Shown: piece after piece, positions 49,580-59,297 of the stretch
Layout of the letters: each line of letters begins with the position of its first letter
Numbering within the stretch: the stretch's first letter is position 1
DNA from: Pirellulaceae bacterium
GTDB taxonomy: Bacteria; Planctomycetota; Planctomycetia; Pirellulales; Pirellulaceae
Length of the DNA stretch: 64,000 nucleotides
Assembly (NCBI GenBank): GCA_020852965.1
Contig: JADYZV010000070.1
Coordinates: 102,468-166,467 of the forward strand
Direction of reading: 5' to 3'
Position numbers and translations under genes: made by a program
The notes under the pieces: model-generated
Databases searched by the model: none
What the model saw: the letters and a program-made list of their open reading frames with translations, nothing else
Told to the model about the DNA's origin: nothing

Positions 49580-52500
49580 GTGAACGCTTACTGCCCAAAT
49601 TCGAACCCGCATGGCCTTGCGCTGGTCGATTCCCCAATCGGTCTCGAGCGGCCCATTGAGGTCACTTCGATCGTGTTTGAGGCCTGCGAACGTCGCTTGG
49701 TGCTGTCGGCCCAATTGATGTTCGACGTGCTTGGGGATCAAGCGCTCGAACTGCATGGCGGCGTGAGCATTGCGCCCCACATCGAACCGATACCGATCGC
49801 AAGTCACTTGCAAGAAGCCCACGCCGCCACGGGCTGGGATACGGTGCAGCAGCAATTTGGATTGACCGGCAAGGGGCAGACGGTTGCGGTCATCGATAGC
49901 GGCATCGCCTGGGATCACGTCGCTTTGGGGCAAGGCTTCGGAAGCGGCTACCGCGTGGTAGGCGGTTGGGATTTTACTGAAGAAAACGATGCCAATCCCT
50001 ACGACGATGGCCCGATGGGTTTTCACGGCACCCACGTCGCAGGCATCATAGGCAGCGACGATCCGAACCACAGCGGGGTAGCCCCCGATGTCGACTTGGT
50101 TGCGCTGCGCGTCTTCAATGATGCAGGCCAAGGACAATTGTCGTGGGTCGAACGCGCCTTGCAATGGGTGCATGACAATCGCAATAGTTTCGAGAATCCG
50201 ATCACCACGGTCAACTTGTCGTTGGGGACCGTCTGGAATTCGAATGTGGTCCCCGCATGGGCGACACTCGAAGACGAATTCCAAGCGCTGTTTGGCGACG
50301 GCATTGTCGTCACCGCCTCAGCCGGCAACTCGTTTCAAGATTACCTGTCACCCGGTGTGAGCTATCCCGCGGCCAGCCCCTACGTCTTGCCGGTAGCCAG
50401 CGTCGACGACGACGGCCGACTAAGTGACTTCAGTCAGCGCGACAATCAGATCATTGCAGCCCCTGGACGCAACATTGTTAGTACCGTTCCCGACTATGTG
50501 TTGGGGCGTGATGGCAAGATCGACGACTTTGCGGCCGCCAGTGGCACCAGCATGGCGGCACCCTACATGGCGGGTGCCTCGGTGCTCGTCCGCCAAGCCA
50601 TGGAGATGATCGGCGACACGGGTATCAACTTGACCAGCATCGCGGGTCACTTGCGCGATACCGCCGATTCGATCTACGATGCGGTCACGGGTCAAACCTA
50701 CGATCGACTCAACCTAGAGCGCGCTATCGACACGCTCATCCCGCGCGACAACGTGGGCGATACCTTCCAGTCCTCCGCGCAATTCGATTTGGCAACCAGT
50801 CACGGGCTCGACGGTTGGGTCAATACGCTCGGCGACCGAGACGTATACCACTTTACGCCCGCCAGCAATGGCAGTCTGCATATCGACGCCGATAGTTCGT
50901 GGCTCGACACGCTTCAGTGGTCCCTTCAAAGCAGCTCGGGGCAAGCGATTGCCAGCGGTCAGCTCGATGCCGCCGATGTCAATTTAGTCGCCGGCCAAAC
51001 CTATCAGTTGATAGTATCGGCCGATCATCAAATCGGTAGCTTTCACTTGGCTCTCGGCTATGTACCTCAATCGACCAGTGGCGGTTCGGGCGGTGGCGAG
51101 AGTGCGCTTCCACCTGTGGGCGATGTTACCAATCTCGGTGAGGTAGACTATTGGAAACAGAGTTTGGATGCGGGGAATTCACTGCGCGTGCAAGCCAGCC
51201 AGGATGGCATCTTCTCTGTGCAGTGGACCAACCACGATGCGCCCAGCGGCAGTTTGGCTGTCACGCGCGCTGGTGCTATGGCCTTGCGAGATAGCACGTG
51301 GGAAAGCGAGACACTGCGCATCGATCTGGATGTCACGGCGGGGCAATGGCTCGACATTCAGCTCCCTGGCAGCGCTGCCGATCATGGTGTTTTGACGCTG
51401 GCTAATGTACTGACACAATCAGGCTCGAGTCTCAGCCTGCACGGAACGCAGGCTAGCGACCAGATTGGCGTCGATCTATCGAACGGATTGAAAGTCCGTT
51501 TTGGCGACATCGAATATGCGTACCCCACTGGGACCATTCAACAGCTAACCATCGATGCCCACATTGGCAACGACGAATTGACGGTCGTCGGTTCCGCACA
51601 GTCCGACAAAGTTGACTTGCGTACAACGAACTCGACCATTGAGAATGGTCAGATTCATATTGCTATCGCATCCACGGAGCAAATTAATTTTAACGGAGGC
51701 GGCGGCGCTGACCGCATTTACTTGTATGACTCCGATGGTGACGACACACTCACGGCTCGACCCCATAGCGCCGAATTGGTTGGTGCGGGTTTCCGTTTTG
51801 CCGTCGAGCAGGTCGATCGGATTTACATTCATGCAACCGGCAACGGACAGGATTACGCTTACCTGTACGATTCAGTCGGTGACGATCGCCTGAGTATTCG
51901 CCCTCAGTTTAGCAGCATGAGCGGCAATGGATATTTCAACTACGTGAGCGGCTTTGAACGTGTCTATGCCTATGCCAACGCGGGTGGGAATGATGTCGCC
52001 GATCTGTACGATTCGGTGGGCAACGATCGCTTTACTACCAGCGGTGCTACCGCCTCGATTGTCGGTCCAGGTTTTTCCAGCTTCACACGCTCCTTTGAGC
52101 AGGTCAACGCCCACGCCTCGTCGGGCGGGCAAGACCTGGCCACCCTCTACGGTTCGGGCGCGCAGACGCAGTGGCAGCAGGGGAGCGACTTCATTCGCTT
52201 CAGCGAACCAGGCTTTACTCGTGAGGCGCGCGGCTTTCAGTCGGTGGACACGTTCGTTGACGGTCAAGCTCACTCTTTGGCCAGCGAATCGATGAACGGT
52301 GCAGTCGAGTGGAAGAGTGGAGGAGTTGGGAGTGGAGGAGTTGGGAGTGGAGGAGTTGGGAGTGGAGGAGTTGGGAGTGGAGGAGCGTTCCTGGCGGATT
52401 CTCCGAGCCATTGGGTCTCACCCAGCATAGGTACCAGTACTGACGAGCCTCATCAGCTCGACCACCGTGCAGTGCAACCTTCCGAATTCGAGCCCTTTCA

Positions 52501-52663
52501 TAGCCCACTGGCTCGACAAACGCTGCCTGAGTTGCAAGTGTTGCGTGAGACACGGCACATGTCTGACTGGCTCAGCGAGCGTCTACGGCTTACCGACGAA
52601 ACTTTGTTAGTCGATCCCGATTCGGAGTTTGCGCTGTTAGATGAGATCTTCAGCAAACGCTAG
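49580..52663 (+). CDS. Subtilisin-like (S8) extracellular protease with C-terminal repeats
   Basis: 1,027 residues from GTG 49580. Near residues 33-45 is FEACERRLVLSAQL, an LEPR-XLL-like motif that likely marks export. The S8 catalytic triad is complete: Asp106 in VAVIDSGIAWDH, His152 in FHGTHVAGI, Ser324 in SGTSMAAPYMAG, with the oxyanion Asn near 249 in TASAGNS. A pre-peptidase-type beta domain follows (about 395-500). From about residue 710 to 895 four repeats of about 57 residues occur, each with YLYDSxGDDxL and a GxGF segment. A Gly/Val/Ser linker (GVGSGG repeated) near 913-936 is encoded by a 15-bp tandem repeat. It would degrade protein outside the cell or at the surface. No C-terminal anchor is recognised. 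Confidence 0.93.
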   Translation: MNAYCPNSNPHGLALVDSPIGLERPIEVTSIVFEACERRLVLSAQLMFDVLGDQALELHGGVSIAPHIEPIPIASHLQEAHAATGWDTVQQQFGLTGKGQTVAVIDSGIAWDHVALGQGFGSGYRVVGGWDFTEENDANPYDDGPMGFHGTHVAGIIGSDDPNHSGVAPDVDLVALRVFNDAGQGQLSWVERALQWVHDNRNSFENPITTVNLSLGTVWNSNVVPAWATLEDEFQALFGDGIVVTASAGNSFQDYLSPGVSYPAASPYVLPVASVDDDGRLSDFSQRDNQIIAAPGRNIVSTVPDYVLGRDGKIDDFAAASGTSMAAPYMAGASVLVRQAMEMIGDTGINLTSIAGHLRDTADSIYDAVTGQTYDRLNLERAIDTLIPRDNVGDTFQSSAQFDLATSHGLDGWVNTLGDRDVYHFTPASNGSLHIDADSSWLDTLQWSLQSSSGQAIASGQLDAADVNLVAGQTYQLIVSADHQIGSFHLALGYVPQSTSGGSGGGESALPPVGDVTNLGEVDYWKQSLDAGNSLRVQASQDGIFSVQWTNHDAPSGSLAVTRAGAMALRDSTWESETLRIDLDVTAGQWLDIQLPGSAADHGVLTLANVLTQSGSSLSLHGTQASDQIGVDLSNGLKVRFGDIEYAYPTGTIQQLTIDAHIGNDELTVVGSAQSDKVDLRTTNSTIENGQIHIAIASTEQINFNGGGGADRIYLYDSDGDDTLTARPHSAELVGAGFRFAVEQVDRIYIHATGNGQDYAYLYDSVGDDRLSIRPQFSSMSGNGYFNYVSGFERVYAYANAGGNDVADLYDSVGNDRFTTSGATASIVGPGFSSFTRSFEQVNAHASSGGQDLATLYGSGAQTQWQQGSDFIRFSEPGFTREARGFQSVDTFVDGQAHSLASESMNGAVEWKSGGVGSGGVGSGGVGSGGVGSGGAFLADSPSHWVSPSIGTSTDEPHQLDHRAVQPSEFEPFHSPLARQTLPELQVLRETRHMSDWLSERLRLTDETLLVDPDSEFALLDEIFSKR
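52315..52387. repeat. 15-bp in-frame tandem repeat in the protease gene
   Basis: GAGTGGAGGAGTTGG is repeated 4.9 times without change and encodes the GVGSG linker. It shares the word GGAGTTGGGAGT with the minus strand of the heptamer array at 35203-35299. Confidence 0.93.
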
Positions 52664-52795
52664 GCTACACAGTGCTTCGTTGGAATGGCACTGGAAAATT
52701 GAGCGTGAATCAGTGACAATGAAAGCGTCCGCTGCCCTCCACCGCCCCGGCAGCGGTGGCTATTGCCGCTCCCTCCACCTGAGGTTCCCGCCGAC

Positions 52796-55700
52796 ATGCC
52801 ACAGCCAATCCGACTTGCTCTCATCGCACTCTTCATCCACTTGGACTTGACCTATTGCCTGGCGGCTGAGCCGCGAAGATTGGAGTTCAATCGCGACATC
52901 CGTCCGATTCTTTCCGATCACTGTTTTGCCTGCCATGGGCCCGATGGGAACACGCGCGAGGCCGATATGCGTCTCGATACCGAGCAAGGATTATTCGACA
53001 GCGATGCTCCCCCCGTGATTCGCAACGATCCGAACGCCAGCCCGCTCGTGCAGCGCATTACGGCTGATGATGTCGACGAGCGAATGCCGCCGCCCGAATT
53101 TGGTAAAGACCTGAGTTCCGAACAAGTCGAGCTACTACGGCAGTGGGTCGCGCAAGGTGCCGACTGGCAGGGGCATTGGGCGTTCCAACCGATTCGTCGC
53201 CCCAAACCGCCGAGCGATGATCGAAGCGCGCAAGATAGCAACACCGATAGCGCAGCGGATCGTACCAACCCCGTCGATGCCTTTGTGGTGGAAGAGCTAG
53301 AAACACATGGACTTGCATTGTCCCCGCCAGCCGACCGGCGCACGCTGGCGCGGCGCTTGCACTTCGACCTGCTCGGCTTGCCGCCGACGCCAGAGGTTGT
53401 CGAGCGATTTGAACACAGCGACGATCCACTCGCCTATGAACTATTGGTCGACGAACTGTTGGCATCACCACACTTTGGTGAGCGCATGGCCATGTGGTGG
53501 CTCGATCTAGTGCGCTACGCGGATAGCGTGGGATACCACGGGGATCAGCCGGTGAGCGTCTCTCCTTTTCGCGATTACGTCATCGCCTCGTTCAATAGCA
53601 ACAAGCCCTTTGACCGCTTCACGATTGAGCAATTGGCGGGTGATCTGCTCCCCGAACCAACGCGCGAGCAACAAATCGCGGCCGGCTACAACCGGCTGGG
53701 GATGATGAGCGCTGAAGGTGGCGTGCAGCCCAAGGAGTATTTGGCAAAGTACATCGCCGAGCGCGTGCGCAATTTGGGAGGCACTTGGTTGGGCGTTACC
53801 CTCGGATGCTGCGAGTGCCATGACCACAAGTACGATCCGTTCGCTACCAAGGACTTCTACCAGTTCGAAGCCTTCTTTGCGGATATCCAAGAACGGGGGT
53901 TGTATGGTGGTAATGACTGGGGGCCCAACATGCCGGTCCCCAACGAAGAGCAGCAGGCGAAACTAACTGCGCTGGATGCCGACATAGCTGCCGTGCGCGA
54001 TACGCTAAACAGGCCGACGGACGAACTCGCTCGGGGGCAGGTCGCGTGGGAGGCCAAGCAGGCATTGTGGGTGCCGCTGGCACCTGAAAGCATGCAATCG
54101 GCGGCCGGAGCAACTCTGACGCGATTGGCGGACGACTCGGTTCTTGCCAGCGGTCCATCGCCTGTCAATGACACGTACACCCTAACGTTTGATTCTTGGC
54201 CCGCAGACATCACCGCTTTGCGCATCGATGCGATTCCCGACGAGTCGCTGCCCCACTCGGGACCGGGCCGGGCGGGCAATGGTAACTTTGTCCTGACGGA
54301 ACTTGAACTCGGCGTGCTCCGTGGTGATCAAATCAGCCCCATCGCTTTGCAAAACGCATCGTCGACCTTCGAGCAGAAAATGGGGGCTGCGGGAGGACAT
54401 CCCGATAAGAAGTGGAGCGCCGCATCGGCTATCGACGGTGATACGCGTGGCCCCACCTGGGGTTGGGCCATCATGGGACAAGTCGGTCGGCCGAACTCGG
54501 CCGTGTTTGAAATCGCCCCCGATACCAATGGGGCTACTGCCGGTTTGACCGCTACCAATGACGAGGCGACACAATCAAAGCTCCAAGTCGTCCTGAAACA
54601 GCAACCCGACAGTCCACAACATACGCTCGGGCGCTTCCGTATCTTGGTTACCAGCGCAGCGCGGCCGATCGACGCTCAACAGTTGTTGCCGGTTGAACTG
54701 CGGGAGATTCTCGCAATCGCGAGAGAAGCGCGCACGCCCGAACAAGCGGAGCAATTGGCCACGCACTATCGCTCGCTGGCCCCCGAGCTATCTTCGTTGC
54801 GCGAACAATTGAAACAGTTGGAGGCGGAGCGCGAACAGCTCAACGAGTCGATCCCCAGCATGTTGGTCACGAAGACCGTCGAGCCGCGGATGGTGCGCGT
54901 GCTGGCCCGTGGGAATTGGATGGACGAGAGTGGTATCGAAGTGCGTCCGGCAATTCCCGCTCTGCTCGGTGGCGATCGCTTCAATGCTTTATGTGACACA
55001 GCTATGTGTGACGCGACTTTGCCTGACACGGCGGCGAAGGCTCCAGGGGCGACAAATGCCAGCGAGTCGGAACGTCGTCTGAACCGCTTGGATTTGGCGG
55101 AATGGGTCGTGGCTGACGAGAATCCGCTCACGGCGCGTGTCGCGGTCAATCGCTTGTGGAAGTTGTTTTTCGGAGCGGGGCTGTCTGGCAAGCTCGATGA
55201 TCTGGGTGCGCAAGGCGAGTGGCCGAGCCACCCAGAGCTGCTGGATTGGTTGGCCGACGAATTCCGTGTATCGGGCTGGAATGTCAAGCATATCGTGAAG
55301 CTGATGGTGATGTCGGACGCCTATCGCCAAGACTCGTTTGCCAGTTCAGCCATCGCGGCCAGCGATCCCTACAATCGACTGATCTCGCATCAAGGTCGTT
55401 GGCGATTGGACGCGGAGGTGGTCCGCGATACGCTCTTGGCAAGCTGCGGATTGCTGGAGGATAGCGTGGGGGGCGAGAGCGTAAACCCCTATCAACCAGC
55501 CGGCTATTGGTCCTATTTGAACTTCCCACAGCGCGAGTGGCACAACGGTCAGGGGGCGGAGCTCTACCGCCGTGGCCTGTACACGCATTGGCAGCGGCAG
55601 TACTTGCATCCGTCGCTGTTGGCCTTTGACGCTCCCAGCCGCGAGGAGTGCACAGCCGATCGCCCGCGTTCCAACACGCCACTACAAGCCCTGGTGCTAC

Positions 55701-56020
55701 TGAACGATCCTACCTACGTGGAGGCTGCTAGGGCGCTTGCATTCGACACGCTGGAAGCGGCCGAGGACGATCCGGCGCGCATCGTTTGGGCTCTGCGCGC
55801 AGTGCTTGCGCGACCACCGCGTGCGCAGGAATTGCCTATCCTTACCGAGCTGCTCGAAAAGCATCGAAGCCAGTTTGCGGCGGACATCGACAGCGCCAAA
55901 CAATTGCTGTCGGTCGGAGATTTCACTGTGCCAGACGATTTGGATGCAGCCGAGTTGGCTGCCTGGACCAGCGTCGCTCGTACACTTTTGAACTTGCACG
56001 AGTCGGTCACTCGTAACTGA
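52796..56020 (+). CDS. Secreted PSCyt1-DUF1549-DUF1553 protein, copy 2
   Basis: 1,074 residues from ATG 52796; an in-frame TTG 11 codons upstream is less likely because the ATG start gives a compact signal peptide (PIRLALIALFIHLDLTYCLA). The haem motif is CFACH at residues 43-47, followed by PPPEFGKDLSSEQVELLRQW. DUF1549 spans about 165-385 (DAFVVEELETHGLALSPPAD, WWLDLVRYADSVGYHGD, CCECHDHKYDP). A middle region holds a discoidin/PA14-like insert (about 440-640) and a coiled coil near 670-695. DUF1553 spans about 770-1,040 (RLDLAEWVVADENPLTARVA, WKLFFGAGLS, DLGAQGEWPSHPELLDWLAD). It pairs with the DUF1501 gene at 57517 but an ATPase gene lies between them. Function as for copy 1. Confidence 0.92.
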   Translation: MPQPIRLALIALFIHLDLTYCLAAEPRRLEFNRDIRPILSDHCFACHGPDGNTREADMRLDTEQGLFDSDAPPVIRNDPNASPLVQRITADDVDERMPPPEFGKDLSSEQVELLRQWVAQGADWQGHWAFQPIRRPKPPSDDRSAQDSNTDSAADRTNPVDAFVVEELETHGLALSPPADRRTLARRLHFDLLGLPPTPEVVERFEHSDDPLAYELLVDELLASPHFGERMAMWWLDLVRYADSVGYHGDQPVSVSPFRDYVIASFNSNKPFDRFTIEQLAGDLLPEPTREQQIAAGYNRLGMMSAEGGVQPKEYLAKYIAERVRNLGGTWLGVTLGCCECHDHKYDPFATKDFYQFEAFFADIQERGLYGGNDWGPNMPVPNEEQQAKLTALDADIAAVRDTLNRPTDELARGQVAWEAKQALWVPLAPESMQSAAGATLTRLADDSVLASGPSPVNDTYTLTFDSWPADITALRIDAIPDESLPHSGPGRAGNGNFVLTELELGVLRGDQISPIALQNASSTFEQKMGAAGGHPDKKWSAASAIDGDTRGPTWGWAIMGQVGRPNSAVFEIAPDTNGATAGLTATNDEATQSKLQVVLKQQPDSPQHTLGRFRILVTSAARPIDAQQLLPVELREILAIAREARTPEQAEQLATHYRSLAPELSSLREQLKQLEAEREQLNESIPSMLVTKTVEPRMVRVLARGNWMDESGIEVRPAIPALLGGDRFNALCDTAMCDATLPDTAAKAPGATNASESERRLNRLDLAEWVVADENPLTARVAVNRLWKLFFGAGLSGKLDDLGAQGEWPSHPELLDWLADEFRVSGWNVKHIVKLMVMSDAYRQDSFASSAIAASDPYNRLISHQGRWRLDAEVVRDTLLASCGLLEDSVGGESVNPYQPAGYWSYLNFPQREWHNGQGAELYRRGLYTHWQRQYLHPSLLAFDAPSREECTADRPRSNTPLQALVLLNDPTYVEAARALAFDTLEAAEDDPARIVWALRAVLARPPRAQELPILTELLEKHRSQFAADIDSAKQLLSVGDFTVPDDLDAAELAAWTSVARTLLNLHESVTRN

Positions 56021-56047
56021 TATTGTGGCCTTAGTGGGCCTGGCCTA

Positions 56048-56082
56048 AATTACGCAGCTTGCGTAACGCAGCTTGCGTAATT
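56048..56082. repeat. Twin palindrome between copy-2 cytochrome gene and ATPase gene
   Basis: TTACGCAGCTTGCGTAA (56050-56066) is a palindrome with a three-base centre; a second copy of its second half extends it to 56082, so AATTACGCA and TGCGTAATT bracket the whole. It lies 28 bases after the stop codon. Confidence 0.75.
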
Positions 56083-56177
56083 ACAATGGGTAGCTGCCGT
56101 CGCCAGTCGGCAGGATGAGCATCGTCTGGCGCCCAGCGTCTGACGACGATTGCTACGGGTGAACATGGGATACAACG

Positions 56178-57311
56178 GTGACGAATCCTTTTTCGTATGG
56201 TGGAGTGGTCGGTAACGGTGAGTTCTGCAATCGTGCGCAGGAATTGGCCGACTTGAAAGACTTGATATCCTCGGCAGGTCGCTGTTTTGTCTATGCCGAG
56301 CGGAGGATGGGAAAGTCATCGCTAATTCTACGGGTTTTAGGGGAATTGCCAAAGAAGCAGTTTTTGCCCGTCTACATCGATCTTTGGCCCACCGACGGTA
56401 CCCTGGCGTTTGCCACCGCGATCGCTCGAGCTACAACTGCGGCTGCCGAAACGAAGACGACACGATTGTTGGAATTGGGTAAGCAATTGTTCGGGCGGCT
56501 GCGCCCCAGCGTGTCGCTCGATGAAATGGGGCAACCGACGGTCGAGTTCGGTGTTGAGGGCCGCACGGCTTCCAAATCAGAACTCTCCGAAGTGCTAGCT
56601 GCACCTCAGATTCTGGCTGAGAAAACGGGTAAGATCGTAGTGATGGTATTCGACGAGTTCCAGCAGATTGCAGGTTACGAAGATGGGTTAGCCGAGCGGC
56701 AGATCCGTAGTTCCATACAACATCATCATCGCGTGGCCTACATCTTTCTTGGAAGCCGCAAGCACCTGCTGCAGTCGATGTTTCTAGACGAATCGCGGCC
56801 GCTCTATCGCTCGGCGATGCACTATCCCATCGGTTCCATCAAGACCAAGCATTGGCTGCCATTTATCGCCCAAAGGTTCCGTGATGCGAACAAAGCGATC
56901 GACAAGCAACTGATCGAGCAACTCTGCGAACAAACGCAGGGTCATCCCTTCTATACTCAGCATTTATGCCATGTGCTGTGGTCGATGGTGGGGCCGTGTG
57001 GAGCGGCTGATGCGGCGATGCTCAAAGCGGCCGTGTCGGAATTGCTTCGACGTGAGAGTCACGCTTACGTCATTTTGTGGGAATCGCTGACCAAAAACGA
57101 GCAACGCTTTCTGCGAGGATTGGCCGACAGCGATTCCAGCCGCAAGCCCTTTTCTGCGGACTTCACGCGTCGCTATGGCCTGCGCGCAGCCTCGAACGCG
57201 CAGCGCGCAGCCGAGTCGCTGGTGGCAGGGGACATCATCGAGCGAGAAGAGTCCTCGTATGTTATCATTGACCGCTTCCTGAGATTGTGGATTCGAGGGC
57301 TGCTGCTTTGA
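56178..57311 (+). CDS. Archaeal-type AAA ATPase (PF01637-like)
   Basis: 377 residues from GTG 56178. The nucleotide-binding loop reads AERRMGKSSLI at residues 40-50, the ERRMGKSSL variant typical of archaeal-ATPase/STAND proteins, where the first Gly of GxxxxGK is replaced. Walker B is VMVFDEFQ at 155-162 and the arginine/sensor strand is YIFLGSRKHL near 188-197. The C-terminal 100 residues form a predicted winged helix (LFRGLADSD-like FLRGLADSDSSRKPFSADFT and AAESLVAGDIIEREESSYVI). No membrane segment or partner domain is seen. Roles of this family include DNA binding, regulation and defence, none of which can be decided here. It interrupts the usual pairing of DUF1549/1553 and DUF1501 genes. 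Confidence 0.8.
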   Translation: MTNPFSYGGVVGNGEFCNRAQELADLKDLISSAGRCFVYAERRMGKSSLILRVLGELPKKQFLPVYIDLWPTDGTLAFATAIARATTAAAETKTTRLLELGKQLFGRLRPSVSLDEMGQPTVEFGVEGRTASKSELSEVLAAPQILAEKTGKIVVMVFDEFQQIAGYEDGLAERQIRSSIQHHHRVAYIFLGSRKHLLQSMFLDESRPLYRSAMHYPIGSIKTKHWLPFIAQRFRDANKAIDKQLIEQLCEQTQGHPFYTQHLCHVLWSMVGPCGAADAAMLKAAVSELLRRESHAYVILWESLTKNEQRFLRGLADSDSSRKPFSADFTRRYGLRAASNAQRAAESLVAGDIIEREESSYVIIDRFLRLWIRGLLL

Positions 57312-57356
57312 AAGATCGATAAATAGCGTGACGCTGAAAGCAAAATAACTCTGTGG

Positions 57357-57448
57357 ACTCTGCGCCTCCGTGTTTTAAAATCAAATCCGAAGTCGGCTCG
57401 CCGTTTTTCGGCTTCATCACCTAAGAAATTAAAACACCCAGGCGCAGA
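57357..57448. repeat. 20-bp imperfect inverted repeat before the second DUF1501 gene
   Basis: TCTGCGCCTCCGTGTTTTAA (57357-57376) pairs with TTAAAACACCCAGGCGCAGA (57429-57448) apart from the central pair of bases. Between them is the small hairpin GCCG/CGGC around five T. The remaining spacer (57312-57516) is otherwise empty. Confidence 0.75.
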
Positions 57449-57516
57449 GATCACACCGTGGCGTGCAGCGAAGACTGTCGATTTTTGACACTCTATTTGC
57501 AAAGTGAGATTCCGTT

Positions 57517-58980
57517 ATGTTACCTGCGGACATTGCCAGACGAACGTTTCTCCAGCGCACGGGAGTCAGCGTGGGTTCGATGGCGCTGGCTAACCTTATG
57601 GCCCGGGGCGCTGGATGCGGGGCGAACGCTGCGGAGTCGACGCCGTCCAGCGCAGGGCTGGTATCTCAGGGTTTGGCATCGCGGGGAGTGATCAACCCAC
57701 TGCACTTTCCGCCGCAAGCCAAACGTGTCATTTGGCTCTACATGGCTGGTGGAATGAGCCATTTGGATACCTACGACCACAAGCCCAAACTGGCAGAGCT
57801 AAGTGGGCAACCGATGCCGGAATCGTTCACGAAGGGGCAGCAGATCGCGCAGCTCCAAGGGAAACAGCTCAAGTGCTTCGCCCCACAATATCCATTCCAA
57901 CAATATGGCAGCTCGGGGCAAGAGCTGAGTTCGCTGTGGCCGCACTTGGGCGAAAAATGTGCCGATGACTTGTGCATCGTCCGCTCCATGTTCACCGATG
58001 CCATCAATCACGATCCGGCCCACACGCTGATGAATACCGGCACGATGATTGCGGGCCGTCCCGCCATGGGATCGTGGTGTCAATATGGTTTGGGGGCGGA
58101 GACTGAGAACTTGCCCGGCTTTGTCGTCATGGTCTCAACGGGAAACTTTGGGCAGAAGCAACCCATCGCCGCTCGCCAATGGCATTCCGGATTTCTACCC
58201 AGCCGTTTTCAGGGGGTCGAGTTTCGCAGTACGGGTGCCCCGGTGTTGTATGTCAATCGTCCGCCGGGGGTTACCGCGGCCCAGCAGCGCGACGTGGTCG
58301 ATGCGGTCGCTCGCATGAATTCGATTGAAGAGAGTATCTCAGCCGATCCTGAGATCGCCACGCGCATCAGCCAATATGAGATGGCTTTCAAAATGCAGTC
58401 GAGTGTGCCGGAGCTGATGGACGTCAGCGACGAACCGCAACATGTGTTCGACCTGTATGGAACGCAAGGGGGCGATGGCAGCTTCGCAGCCAACTGCCTG
58501 CTAGCGCGGCGACTGGCTGAGCGAGGCGTACGATTCATCCAACTCTACCATCGCGACTGGGATCATCACGGTAGCATCAAGGAGCACATTGCTGGAACCG
58601 TCAAAGAGGTGGACCAGGGGGCTGCGGCTCTGTTGGCTGACCTCAAGCAACGCGACATGCTGAAGGACACCATCGTTGTTTTTGGTTCGGAGTTTGGGCG
58701 CACTCCGATGGCCCAAGGCGACGGGCGCGATCACCACCTGGCGGGCTTCACCATGTGGATGGCTGGAGGCGGTTTCAAGCCCGGCTTTAGCTACGGGGCC
58801 ACCGATGAGCTCGGCTACTATGCCGTCGAGAATCGCGTCTCGGTGCATGACCTGCACGCCACGTTGCTGCATCAAATGGGAATCGATCACAATCGCTTTA
58901 CCTACAAGTTCCAGGGGCTTGACTCGAAGCTAACTGGCGTCGAACCCTGCTCCGTTGTGCATGACTTGCTGGGTAGTTGA
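57517..58980 (+). CDS. DUF1501 family Tat-exported protein, copy 2
   Basis: 487 residues from ATG 57517. The Tat signal is ARRTFLQRTGVSVGSMALAN. The sulfatase/phosphatase-like fold is indicated by VIWLYMAGGMSHLDTYDHKP, INHDPAHTLMNTGTMIAGRP, FIQLYHRDWDHHGSIKEH, IVVFGSEFGRTPMAQGDGRD and HDLHATLLHQMGIDHNRFTY. The metal-binding Asp and His residues of the family are kept. It is presumed to act with the DUF1549/1553 protein encoded at 52796-56020. About 40 percent similar by eye to copy 1 (35336), with different central loops. Confidence 0.93.
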   Translation: MLPADIARRTFLQRTGVSVGSMALANLMARGAGCGANAAESTPSSAGLVSQGLASRGVINPLHFPPQAKRVIWLYMAGGMSHLDTYDHKPKLAELSGQPMPESFTKGQQIAQLQGKQLKCFAPQYPFQQYGSSGQELSSLWPHLGEKCADDLCIVRSMFTDAINHDPAHTLMNTGTMIAGRPAMGSWCQYGLGAETENLPGFVVMVSTGNFGQKQPIAARQWHSGFLPSRFQGVEFRSTGAPVLYVNRPPGVTAAQQRDVVDAVARMNSIEESISADPEIATRISQYEMAFKMQSSVPELMDVSDEPQHVFDLYGTQGGDGSFAANCLLARRLAERGVRFIQLYHRDWDHHGSIKEHIAGTVKEVDQGAAALLADLKQRDMLKDTIVVFGSEFGRTPMAQGDGRDHHLAGFTMWMAGGGFKPGFSYGATDELGYYAVENRVSVHDLHATLLHQMGIDHNRFTYKFQGLDSKLTGVEPCSVVHDLLGS

Positions 58981-59297
58981 TCTCAGATTATTCATGACCC
59001 GCAGCGTTAGCAAAGACGTTTGATTTGAATATATTCTGCCGCTCGCAGTTCCTTCATATCTCCATTAAGGGCAAAAAGTCGGCTCTAGTTGCCCAGTTTG
59101 ACACTCGGAGCCCAAAAAAATCTTGCGATTTGCTTAATATCGGGTCGAGAATCGGCTAGACTGGAAATCGTACTTTTCTGGTGCAGCCGAGAATCCACTA
59201 TTCTTTCCTGTTGTCAATCCATGCATTTAAGTGAACCCAATGCTTGGAGGGCTTGCACGCAATTGCGATTTACGAAACTTTTCAAAGGAGTATTTCG
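58981..59297. other. 317-bp spacer with no recognised feature
   Basis: A/T-richer than the surrounding genes. The only element I can support is the strong ribosome site AAAGGAG (59284-59290) of the next gene. Confidence 0.6.
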
